A program made the position numbers and the translations under genes. From Candidatus Peregrinibacteria bacterium (GTDB lineage: Bacteria > Patescibacteriota > Gracilibacteria > UM-FILTER-43-11): 45,209 nucleotides of DNA. This document shows, piece by piece, positions 19,824 to 28,058 of the stretch. A model generated the notes under the pieces. That model made no database searches and had not been told where the DNA came from. It worked only from the letters and a program-made list of their open reading frames with translations. The stretch is from NCBI GenBank assembly GCA_016934215.1, contig JAFGTE010000022.1:1-45209 (forward strand). Direction: 5' to 3'. The number at the start of each line of letters is the position of its first letter. Positions within the stretch are counted from its first letter, which is position 1.

Positions 19824-20020
19824 GTCTCTAGAATTGAGTCAAAGCGACAAAGTCATGCATCACATGATGAGCTGATGGAAGAAAGTTCCGCCTTACGGAG
19901 CCATTAGAACCATCCGGAGACCGTCCTTCGTCAACAAACAAAATTGAGATAAGCGCTTAGGTGGTACCGTCCCGCATAAGGGACCCGAAGCATTCAATAT
20001 GGATTAATTGAAGCTTTTTT
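19824..20020 (+). promoter_or_regulatory. T-box leader upstream of ileS (antiterminator and terminator clear, Stem I only tentatively folded)
   Basis: GCTTAGG-TGGTACC-GTCCC-GCATAA-GGGAC-CC-G-AAGC gives the antiterminator with a canonical 7-nt UGGNACC bulge; basal GTCTC (19824-19828) / GAGAC (19917-19921); candidate specifier ATC at 19912-19914. Confidence 0.8.
19989..20020 (+). terminator. T-box attenuator terminator
   Basis: AGC(A)TTCAAT-ATGGATTA-ATTGAAGCT then TTTTTT; its 5' arm shares AGC with the antiterminator 3' arm. Confidence 0.8.
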
Positions 20021-20048
20021 CTACTTAATTCTTACTACTTAGTTCTTA
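20021..20048 (+). repeat. 14-nt tandem repeat (4 heptamers) abutting ileS start
   Basis: CTACTTA-ATTCTTA-CTACTTA-GTTCTTA(TG). Confidence 0.7.
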
Positions 20049-23000
20049 TGTTCAAAGAAGTCGACCCTAAACAATCTTTCCCTAAACTGGAAGAATCCAT
20101 TCTGGCTTACTGGGAAGGTGAAGACACCTTTAAAAAGTCCATTGAAAACCGCACCAAGGAGTATGTGTTTTATGATGGTCCGCCTTTTGCCACCGGCCTG
20201 CCTCACTATGGCCATCTGCTGGCAGGCACACTGAAAGACGTGGTTCCTCGCTACTTCACCATGCAGGGATACAAAATAGAACGGAAATGGGGCTGGGACT
20301 GTCATGGTCTGCCTGTAGAGAATATTGTGGAAAAGGAACTGAACCTCAACAACAAAACCGATATAGAACGTTATGGCGTCGATAAGTTCAACGAATCCTG
20401 CCGTTCTGTTGTGCTCAGATATGCTGAAGAATGGAAGAGTACAGTTCGCCGTATGGGCCGCTGGGTAGATATGGAAAATGACTATAAAACGATGAATCCT
20501 CAGTATATGGAATCTATTTGGTGGGTGTTTAAAAGTCTCTGGAACAAAGATCTGATTTATGAGGGGCATAAAGTAGTCCCTTATTGCCCTCGCTGTGCTA
20601 CACCGCTTTCGAATTTTGAAACCAATCAGGGTTATGCCGATAAACAGGATCCCGCCATTACAGTCAAATTTGAACTCGTTGATGAACCGGGAACCTTTGT
20701 GCTCGCCTGGACCACGACTCCCTGGACCATTCCAAGTGATCTTCTGCTTGCCGTTGGCCCCAAAGTGACTTACGTCAAAGTGAAAGACAAGAATGATGAA
20801 AACTACATCATGGCAATCGACAGACTTCCGCACTACTACAAGAACCCTGATGAATATGAAGTGGTTGAGGAATTTCTGGGTAAGAAACTGAAAGGAAAAA
20901 AATATGTTCCGCCTCTTAATTACTATAAAAACAAAAAGGATAAAAACGTCTTCACCATTCAGACAGCCGATTTCGTAACCATCGAAGACGGTACCGGCGT
21001 CGTGCACATCGCGCCTTTTGGTGAAGATGATATGTGGCTTCTCGATCAGATGAATGTGGAACCGGAATATCCGCTGGACCCTGAATGTAAATTCAATGAT
21101 CAGATTCCGGATTTTAAAGGAATGGGTGTTTTTGAAGCAAACCCGCTGATTCTGAAGAAACTGAAAGACGAAGGAAACATTGTTCGTCACGAAACCTACA
21201 ATCACAGTTATCCCTTCTGCTGGCGATGCGACACCCCGCTGATTTACCGTCCTATTTCCACTTGGTTTGTGAAAGTCGAAGATATGAAGGATGAACTTCT
21301 GAAAAATAACCAGGACATCAACTGGATTCCCGATCATATTCAGGATGGCCGCTTCGGCAAATGGCTGGAAGGAGCCCGCGACTGGGCCATCAGCCGGAAT
21401 CGTTACTGGGGCGCTCCCCTGCCCGTCTGGCGCTGTGACTGCGGTGAAGTGAAGTGTATCGGAAGTATCGAAGAACTCGAAAAACTCACCGGTCAGAAAG
21501 TCGAGGATCTGCACAAGCACAAAATCGACCACCTGACCTTCCCCTGTCCAAAAAAGAAATCAAGTTCCCTGACCTTCGTGCGCCATGGAGAAACCGATTA
21601 CAACAAAGATAACCGCTGGCAGGGTTCCACCGACAATGAACTCAATAAAACCGGTATAAAACAAGCGGAAGAACTGGCCAAAAAACTGAAAGGCCAAAAG
21701 TTCGACCTGATCGTTAGTTCCCCGATGAAACGGGCTAAAAAAACGGCTGAAATCATCAACAACACCCTGAACACCGAAATGGTGTTTGAAGAAGGTCTGC
21801 GCGAGCAAAGTTTTGGTGACTGGGAAGGTCGTCTGGAGAAGGATATGGAAAAAGAATATGAAACAGACATGGATCATCTTCGAAAAATGACCGCTCCAAA
21901 CGGCGAATCTTTTGACAGTGTCGTGAAGCGGGTTGGAAGAGTCCTTAGCAAATACAGGGGTAAAAAAGTGCTCATTGTGGGTCACGGCCATGTCTATTTT
22001 GCCACACTCTGCTACCTAAAAGGTAAAACGATTGACGAAGTCTGCCATGAGCCCCACGACAACGGCACCCCCTACAAAATCGAATACAAAGACCTGATGC
22101 GCCGCATTCCGGAAGTACTGGACTGCTGGTTTGAATCGGGCTCCATGCCTTACGCGCAGCTGCACTACCCCTTTGAGAACAAAGAAAAGTTTGAAAATAA
22201 CTTCCCCGCTGAGTATATCGCAGAAGGCCTGGATCAAACCCGCGGATGGTTCTACACCCTGCACGTGCTTTCCAATGCCCTTTTTGGTAAACCCGCCTTC
22301 CAAAACTGTATTGTGAACGGCATCGTACTGGCCGAAGACGGCCAGAAAATGAGCAAACGTCTGAATAACTATCCGGATCCCGTTAAAATACTTCACAATT
22401 ACGGCGCTGATGCTCTGCGTTTTTACCTGATGAATTCCCCTGTCGTCAAAGCCGACGACCTGCGTTTCTCAGAAAAAGGAGTTTCGGATGTCGTCCGCAA
22501 TTTCATTCTGCCTATCTGGAACGCCTACAGCTTTTTTGTCACCTACGCTAACATCGATAAATGGAAACCCAGCAAAGAAAGTGAATCGAAAAATAAACTG
22601 GATAAATGGATCCTGGCTGAATTGAACAAATTAATTGTTCAAGAAACTGAATTCATGAACGGTTATGACTTACAGAAAGCCAGTAACGCCATGTACGCTT
22701 TTGTTGATTCTCTGACCAATTGGTACATCCGCCGCTCCCGCCGCAGGTTTTGGAAATCCGAAGATGACAGTGACAAAAAGATGGCCTACGGAACTCTCTT
22801 TAAAGTCCTCACCACACTCTGTCAGATCATCGCCCCTTTTACGCCATTTGTCAGTGAAGAAATCTACCGCAATCTGACCGGCGAGCAGTCCGTCCATCTT
22901 TCCGACTATCCGAAACCTTCCAAGAGCAAAGCCGATGAAAAACTGATGGAAGAGATGTTTATCGCTAAAACAATCGTCAGTTTGGGTCTGGCCAGCCGGG

Positions 23001-23638
23001 CCAAACTCAAGATCAAGGTACGTCAGCCCCTCAGTAAAGTACAGGTCGCACTGGCCGATCAATACGACAAATCACTTCTGAAAGATGAATTGGAAATCAT
23101 CAAAGAAGAGCTCAACGTGAAAAAAGTGGAAGTCATCGACAAGCCCGGCGACCTGGCCACGGTCATTGCCAAACCCAATGCCAAACTCCTGGGTCCCAAA
23201 TACGGCAAAGAAGTTCAGACCATTATCCAGACCGCCAAGTCCGGCAAATTTGAACGACTGGATAACGGCAATATCAAAGTGCTCGATTACGAGCTAACCC
23301 CCGAAGAGATGGAAATCGCCTATCTAAGTAAAGAAGGCGCCGACATTGAAACCGAAGCCGGCATTCTGGTCGCCCTCGATACCGAAGTAACACCGGAACT
23401 TCAGATGGAAGGAAAAGCCCGCGACCTGGTGCGTCAGATTCAGGAACTCCGCAAAGCCGCCGACTACAAAGTGGATGACCGCATCACCGTGGCTCTGATC
23501 GGCGTCGACAGCAAACTGCTTGATAAGTTCGGAGACTACATCAAAACCGAGACCCTGGCCACCGAGATCCTGACCAAAATGGAAGACGGCGACCAATTTG
23601 TAGAGTTCGAAGGAGTTACTATTAAGGTGAAAAAATAG
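20048..23638 (+). CDS. ileS: Isoleucyl-tRNA synthetase (type 2-like) with inserted histidine-phosphatase domain
   Basis: PPFATGLPHYGHLLAGTLKD (HYGH), WTTTPWTIPS, GARDWAISRNRYWGAPLPVW, DCWFESGSMPYAQ, GQKMSKRLNNYPDP (KMSKR); inserted RHG domain at aa ~502-683. Confidence 0.97.
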   Translation: MFKEVDPKQSFPKLEESILAYWEGEDTFKKSIENRTKEYVFYDGPPFATGLPHYGHLLAGTLKDVVPRYFTMQGYKIERKWGWDCHGLPVENIVEKELNLNNKTDIERYGVDKFNESCRSVVLRYAEEWKSTVRRMGRWVDMENDYKTMNPQYMESIWWVFKSLWNKDLIYEGHKVVPYCPRCATPLSNFETNQGYADKQDPAITVKFELVDEPGTFVLAWTTTPWTIPSDLLLAVGPKVTYVKVKDKNDENYIMAIDRLPHYYKNPDEYEVVEEFLGKKLKGKKYVPPLNYYKNKKDKNVFTIQTADFVTIEDGTGVVHIAPFGEDDMWLLDQMNVEPEYPLDPECKFNDQIPDFKGMGVFEANPLILKKLKDEGNIVRHETYNHSYPFCWRCDTPLIYRPISTWFVKVEDMKDELLKNNQDINWIPDHIQDGRFGKWLEGARDWAISRNRYWGAPLPVWRCDCGEVKCIGSIEELEKLTGQKVEDLHKHKIDHLTFPCPKKKSSSLTFVRHGETDYNKDNRWQGSTDNELNKTGIKQAEELAKKLKGQKFDLIVSSPMKRAKKTAEIINNTLNTEMVFEEGLREQSFGDWEGRLEKDMEKEYETDMDHLRKMTAPNGESFDSVVKRVGRVLSKYRGKKVLIVGHGHVYFATLCYLKGKTIDEVCHEPHDNGTPYKIEYKDLMRRIPEVLDCWFESGSMPYAQLHYPFENKEKFENNFPAEYIAEGLDQTRGWFYTLHVLSNALFGKPAFQNCIVNGIVLAEDGQKMSKRLNNYPDPVKILHNYGADALRFYLMNSPVVKADDLRFSEKGVSDVVRNFILPIWNAYSFFVTYANIDKWKPSKESESKNKLDKWILAELNKLIVQETEFMNGYDLQKASNAMYAFVDSLTNWYIRRSRRRFWKSEDDSDKKMAYGTLFKVLTTLCQIIAPFTPFVSEEIYRNLTGEQSVHLSDYPKPSKSKADEKLMEEMFIAKTIVSLGLASRAKLKIKVRQPLSKVQVALADQYDKSLLKDELEIIKEELNVKKVEVIDKPGDLATVIAKPNAKLLGPKYGKEVQTIIQTAKSGKFERLDNGNIKVLDYELTPEEMEIAYLSKEGADIETEAGILVALDTEVTPELQMEGKARDLVRQIQELRKAADYKVDDRITVALIGVDSKLLDKFGDYIKTETLATEILTKMEDGDQFVEFEGVTIKVKK

Positions 23639-23852
23639 AGGAAGTACTAGGAATGTCCTCTTTTGAGCAATGAATTTTGATGTACCACTAATATACCGCT
23701 GTGACACCATTCTTATACTCCATTGTTACATCAAAAGCCATTTTACATCAGAGGTAAAGATTCGGTACCAATACGTTACCGTTGGTGTAATACATTCTAA
23801 AGTAAAAAAGTAGGATACCCCCAGAACCCAGCTTTATGATACAATCAGAGCC

Positions 23853-24224
23853 GTGATCAGACGTTTTATTCTACATCTATTGGCCAACGCCGCTGCGCTC
23901 TACTTTACTTCCGAAATCTTAATGGGAGATTTTGCCGTCGTGGGCGGCCTCAAAGGCTATATGATTGCCGCCGTTATCTTTGGCGTGCTCAATACGCTGG
24001 TCAAACCAATCCTCAAAATTCTTTCCTTTCCTTTCATACTCCTCACAGTGGGATTATTCAGCCTGGTGCTCAATATGCTGATCATCTGGCTCGCTGAATA
24101 CGCCCTTGAAGTGTTGGACTTTCAGGGAGTCGGTATTGTCGTGGCTCATCTGCCGGCTTATTTCTATGCCGGCTTACTCCTTGCCATCGCCAACTTCCTG
24201 ATTCACTGGCTCACTAAAAAATAA
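23853..24224 (+). CDS. Phage-holin-family-4-like small membrane protein (GTG start)
   Basis: Four hydrophobic segments; FGVLNTLVKPILKILSFPFILLTVGLFSLVLNMLIIWL signature. Confidence 0.8.
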   Translation: MIRRFILHLLANAAALYFTSEILMGDFAVVGGLKGYMIAAVIFGVLNTLVKPILKILSFPFILLTVGLFSLVLNMLIIWLAEYALEVLDFQGVGIVVAHLPAYFYAGLLLAIANFLIHWLTKK

Positions 24225-24225
24225 T

Positions 24226-25386
24226 CTATTCCTGCGAAGGAACGTACTGTTCAGCATCTTCTTTTGAGATAATGCCGTTTTCAGCAAGCTGATACGCGTA
24301 GGACTCCATGGTAATCATCCCCTCCGGCGCTCCGTTTTCCATGGCGGTTCTGAGCTGTGAAAAAGTACCTCGCTGGATGATCGTTTTAACACCTTTGGTT
24401 CCAATAAGAACTTCGTAAACTGCCGCACGACCGGGCTGATCAATGCGATCCAGCAGATCCTGTGACATTATCACCGCCAGATTTTCGGCAAAACGATCCT
24501 GAAAAATTTCCTGCTCTTCATGAGAATACATCGCCAGAATGTGTTCGATAGTCTGAAGCACATTCTTGGTTGGAATCGCAGCAATAACAAGATGTCCCAT
24601 TTCAACCAGATTCAGAACGGCATCCATCGTTTCCCGATCGTTGATCTCACTGATCATGACCAGATTCGGGTCTTCACGGGAAGCGGAATGAATGGCATTC
24701 GCGAAAGTCAGGGTGTCTTTTCCGAGTTCCCGCTGAGAAAAAATGCATTTATTTTCCTTAAACACATGCTCGATCGGATTTTCGATCGTGATAACGTGAT
24801 ACACAAAGCTGTTATTCACATACTCAAGCATGGCCTGAATAGATGTGGATTTACCGGAACCAGTGGTGCCAGTGACGAGAATAAGCCCCTGACGAAAACT
24901 AAAAAACTGTTTCATAACCTCCGGAATTCCCAGATCACTCATTTTAGGAAGATGTTTGGAAATCATACGCATCGCGCCGGTCAGTTTACCTCTGCTGTAA
25001 TAGATGTTCACACGAAAACTCACACCCGTGGAATGAATGTATGAAAAATCCAGCTCACGCAGCGTCTGAAAACGCTTTCGTTCAGCTTCACCGGGTAGCA
25101 TTTCCTTAACAATCGCTTCCGCATCTGATTTGGAAAGTGCTTCAACGTTTTCAACAAAAACAAACTTACCGCCTACTCTGAGCGCAATACGGCTTCCTTC
25201 TCCAAAATGAATATCCGAAGCATCCTGTTCAATAGCGATACCCACTAACTGATCCAATGTAATCTGTCCGACCACTGTCCCAGAAGCTTCCGGTGTGGGT
25301 TCATTCACCGCTTCATTTGTCACCTCTGGTGATATGTGTGGCTCGGGAGCCGCTGGTTGTCCTTGAATGATTTGTTTTTCTGCCAT
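24226..25386 (-). CDS. pilT: PilT-like type IV pilus ATPase (divergent)
   Basis: ASDIHFGEGSRIALRVGGKF, VTGTTGSGKSTSIQAML; substituted Asp/His boxes (SEINDRETM, AAIPTKNV). Confidence 0.85.
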   Translation of the reverse strand: MAEKQIIQGQPAAPEPHISPEVTNEAVNEPTPEASGTVVGQITLDQLVGIAIEQDASDIHFGEGSRIALRVGGKFVFVENVEALSKSDAEAIVKEMLPGEAERKRFQTLRELDFSYIHSTGVSFRVNIYYSRGKLTGAMRMISKHLPKMSDLGIPEVMKQFFSFRQGLILVTGTTGSGKSTSIQAMLEYVNNSFVYHVITIENPIEHVFKENKCIFSQRELGKDTLTFANAIHSASREDPNLVMISEINDRETMDAVLNLVEMGHLVIAAIPTKNVLQTIEHILAMYSHEEQEIFQDRFAENLAVIMSQDLLDRIDQPGRAAVYEVLIGTKGVKTIIQRGTFSQLRTAMENGAPEGMITMESYAYQLAENGIISKEDAEQYVPSQE

Positions 25387-25503
25387 AATTTTTATTTATA
25401 TTCTATCTGTATATTATAACAAAAAAATGACTTCTTTGCAATCCCCTTGTCGAAAAGCCGGCAAGCTTATTGTATAATGCAAAGTAAATAATAAAAACAA
25501 ATC

Positions 25504-27105
25504 ATGAATTGGCACATCCTGCTCGCCGTTCTCGTTGGTCTCGTTATCTTTATGCACGGCATCGAGAACTTTAGTCATGAAATGATTTCCTTTGCCGGTG
25601 AACGCTTCAGAAAACTACTCAGAAAAGCGACCCGCAACCGTTTCACAGGCGGACTCGCGGGAACTCTGGTTACCGCCCTCATTCAGTCCAGCACCGCCAC
25701 CACCGTCATCACGATCAGTCTGGTCAGCGCAGGTGCTATTTCTTTTGCCCAGAGCCTCGGTGTCATATTCGGAGCCAATGTGGGTTCCACCATCACCGCT
25801 CAGTTGGTCGCCCTTAAGGTAACCGCCTTCGCTCCGCATTTTGTAATCCTCGGTTTTATCATCAGTCTGCTCCACCGTCCCTATAAGTATATCGGCCGGG
25901 GAATTTTTTATATCGGCCTGGTTTTCTTCGGATTGAATCTGGTTCAGGAAGCCATCACCCCCATCAAAGACAGCCCCCAGATCATCGCCCTTTTCAGCAA
26001 TCTGACCAATCCTTATTTTGCCCTGCTGATCGGTCTGGTTTTCACGGCCATCGCTCATTCCAGCAGTATCACTACCGGTCTCGTTGTCGTTCTGGCAAGC
26101 AGCGGCATCCTGACGCTGACACAAGGCATTATGATTCTGCTGGGCAGTAACATCGGCACCACGATTACCGCCGCAACCGCCTCATTAAAACTCAGTCTGC
26201 ACGCTAAAAGAGGTGCAGCAGCTCATTCGCTTTTCAACATTCTTGGCGTTCTTCTAATTTTGCCTTTTATCAGGCCTTTCACACAACTGATCGAATGGAT
26301 GGGCGGCAATGGAGCTCAGCAGGTGGCCAATGCCCATACAATTTTCAACATAACCACCGCCATCCTGTTCCTGATCCTCCTGAAACCGGTTGAAAAACTA
26401 ATCAACTGGCTGATCCGCGGCGAAGAAAAAGAAGTACTCATCAGCACTCAGTACCTAAACGAAAAACTGCCTGAAAGCAACCGGCAGGCCCTCAGCCTGA
26501 TTGAAAAAGAAATCGCTTACAGTCTGCAGACCGTCTATGATTTTTACGAATTGGCCACGCAGGTAGTCGTCAATGGAAAAGAAGTCCGGGCCAGCGCCAT
26601 TGATAAATACGAAGCCTTAGCGGACCTGCTGGACGAAAGAATCGAAGCCGCCCTGCTGGAGCTTTCCCGCCGACCCCTCTCCGAAAAAGAAGCCAGAAAA
26701 ATCGTCCTTCTTGTAAGGATTTCCAATCTTACGGAACAACTGGCTGACACGGCCAAGAATCTGGGACGCCTTCTGCATTCCAGAACCATCGCCGCCACAT
26801 CGCTTTCTCCGGAAGCTCTGGAAAGCATCCAAAAGATCTATTCCCGCCTGCAGGAACCTTTTGCCATTTTAAAAAGGGAATTTCCGAAAAGCCTCCCTGA
26901 ATTTCCTAAACTATCCCGCCATCTTTCTGCCGTGAGTCCCGCTATAGCCCGCGGCTATTCGCAGCACATTAAACGCCTGCAAAAGCGTCAGGCTATCGGC
27001 GGCAGTATTTTTGTAGAATCCTCTTCCCTGCTGGACGATGGTGCCGGAAAGCTCAAAGAAATCATGAAATTATGTCAGCAATATGCTCGACTCCGCTCAG
27101 TTTAA
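25504..27105 (+). CDS. Na/Pi cotransporter family protein with PhoU-like C-terminus
   Basis: Repeats GTLVTALIQSSTATTVITISLVSAG and FTAIAHSSSITTGLVVVLASSG; GANVGSTITAQL / GSNIGTTITAATA. Confidence 0.93.
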   Translation: MNWHILLAVLVGLVIFMHGIENFSHEMISFAGERFRKLLRKATRNRFTGGLAGTLVTALIQSSTATTVITISLVSAGAISFAQSLGVIFGANVGSTITAQLVALKVTAFAPHFVILGFIISLLHRPYKYIGRGIFYIGLVFFGLNLVQEAITPIKDSPQIIALFSNLTNPYFALLIGLVFTAIAHSSSITTGLVVVLASSGILTLTQGIMILLGSNIGTTITAATASLKLSLHAKRGAAAHSLFNILGVLLILPFIRPFTQLIEWMGGNGAQQVANAHTIFNITTAILFLILLKPVEKLINWLIRGEEKEVLISTQYLNEKLPESNRQALSLIEKEIAYSLQTVYDFYELATQVVVNGKEVRASAIDKYEALADLLDERIEAALLELSRRPLSEKEARKIVLLVRISNLTEQLADTAKNLGRLLHSRTIAATSLSPEALESIQKIYSRLQEPFAILKREFPKSLPEFPKLSRHLSAVSPAIARGYSQHIKRLQKRQAIGGSIFVESSSLLDDGAGKLKEIMKLCQQYARLRSV

Positions 27106-27108
27106 ATA

Positions 27109-27528
27109 ATGTCACACATGAATCAAACACAGCGTATCAAAGGCATTTTATACGCCCTCATAGCCATTTTTATTTTAATCGCGGTCTATTTTTTACTTCC
27201 TACGGAAATCGCGTTTAAACGGGAACTCTTTCCAGCCATTGCCATACTGGGTTTTGCTTTTCTATCACTTGGCAGCATGCTTATTTATCTTGGTCGGAAA
27301 GAAAAAGGTAAACTGAACTTCTACCTGATATTAACTGGTACCTCAGCCATTGGGCCTTTCGCCGGCAGCGTGCTTCACAACCTCTTTTATGGCCTGGCGA
27401 TGACCTTTGAAAGCCTGAAGTACGTTTTTGAATTCTTGCAGGTCAGTTTTTTTCTTATTGCTCTTCTTATCGCTCCGATCTTGTTTATTATCGGCGTCAT
27501 TGGGTGCATGGTTTCTTTAAAGAAATGA
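27109..27528 (+). CDS. Small membrane protein
   Basis: 139 aa, four hydrophobic segments. Confidence 0.65.
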   Translation: MSHMNQTQRIKGILYALIAIFILIAVYFLLPTEIAFKRELFPAIAILGFAFLSLGSMLIYLGRKEKGKLNFYLILTGTSAIGPFAGSVLHNLFYGLAMTFESLKYVFEFLQVSFFLIALLIAPILFIIGVIGCMVSLKK

Positions 27529-27538
27529 GTATTTTTGT

Positions 27539-27544
27539 TATAAT
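27539..27544 (+). promoter_or_regulatory. Extended -10 promoter for the TIR-like gene
   Basis: TTTTTGTTATAATAAAG. Confidence 0.5.
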
Positions 27545-27558
27545 AAAGTACACCCTTA

Positions 27559-27570
27559 CTAGTTAACTAG
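27559..27570. repeat. Palindrome in leader of TIR-like gene
   Basis: CTAGTTAACTAG, perfect 12-bp palindrome about 15 nt past the -10. Confidence 0.65.
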
Positions 27571-27576
27571 CATGAT

Positions 27577-28011
27577 ATGTCTAAAAAAATATTTTTTAGC
27601 TTCCATCATAAAAGTGATGGCCATAGGGTTGCCCAAGTCAGAAAAAGCAAAACTGTCACCGGATATAAAATGAATCCACTCTTTGAACGATCCAAATGGG
27701 AATCCATTAAACGGCACGGGGATCACGCGGTACAGGACTGGATTAATGGCGAACTGCGAGAAACAGACGTAACAGTTGTTTTACTGGGCGAACAAACCGG
27801 CAACAAAAAATGGGTCAATTACGAAATTCAGAAAAGCAAAGAAATGGGCAAAGGAATCATCGGTATCGATATCAGCAAAATGAAGGATAAAAATGGATAT
27901 ATCACCGAAATGGGCCCGAGTCCCCTGCCTGCCGGCACACCCATTTATTCATGGACCGAAGACAATGGTGAAGAAAACTTGGACAAATGGATTGAGAAAG
28001 CATCAAAGTAA
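27577..28011 (+). CDS. TIR-like domain protein (DUF1863/ThsB-like)
   Basis: IFFSFHHKSDGHRVAQVRKS, SKWESIKRHGDHAVQDWINGELRETDVTVVLLGEQTGNKKWVNYEIQKSKEMGKGIIGIDI. Confidence 0.85.
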   Translation: MSKKIFFSFHHKSDGHRVAQVRKSKTVTGYKMNPLFERSKWESIKRHGDHAVQDWINGELRETDVTVVLLGEQTGNKKWVNYEIQKSKEMGKGIIGIDISKMKDKNGYITEMGPSPLPAGTPIYSWTEDNGEENLDKWIEKASK

Positions 28012-28039
28012 TTGACAAAACTCACTGATTAGCTACAAT
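28012..28039 (+). promoter_or_regulatory. Near-consensus sigma70 promoter for 28059 gene
   Basis: TTGACA-N16-TACAAT. Confidence 0.7.
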
Positions 28040-28058
28040 GGCATACCTTTTTTAACGA

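Noticed and set aside
20039-21532. 497-aa minus-strand ORF opposite ileS
   Set aside because: Entirely antisense to the conserved IleRS coding frame; low-complexity His/Phe/Ile-rich translation typical of an antisense shadow ORF.
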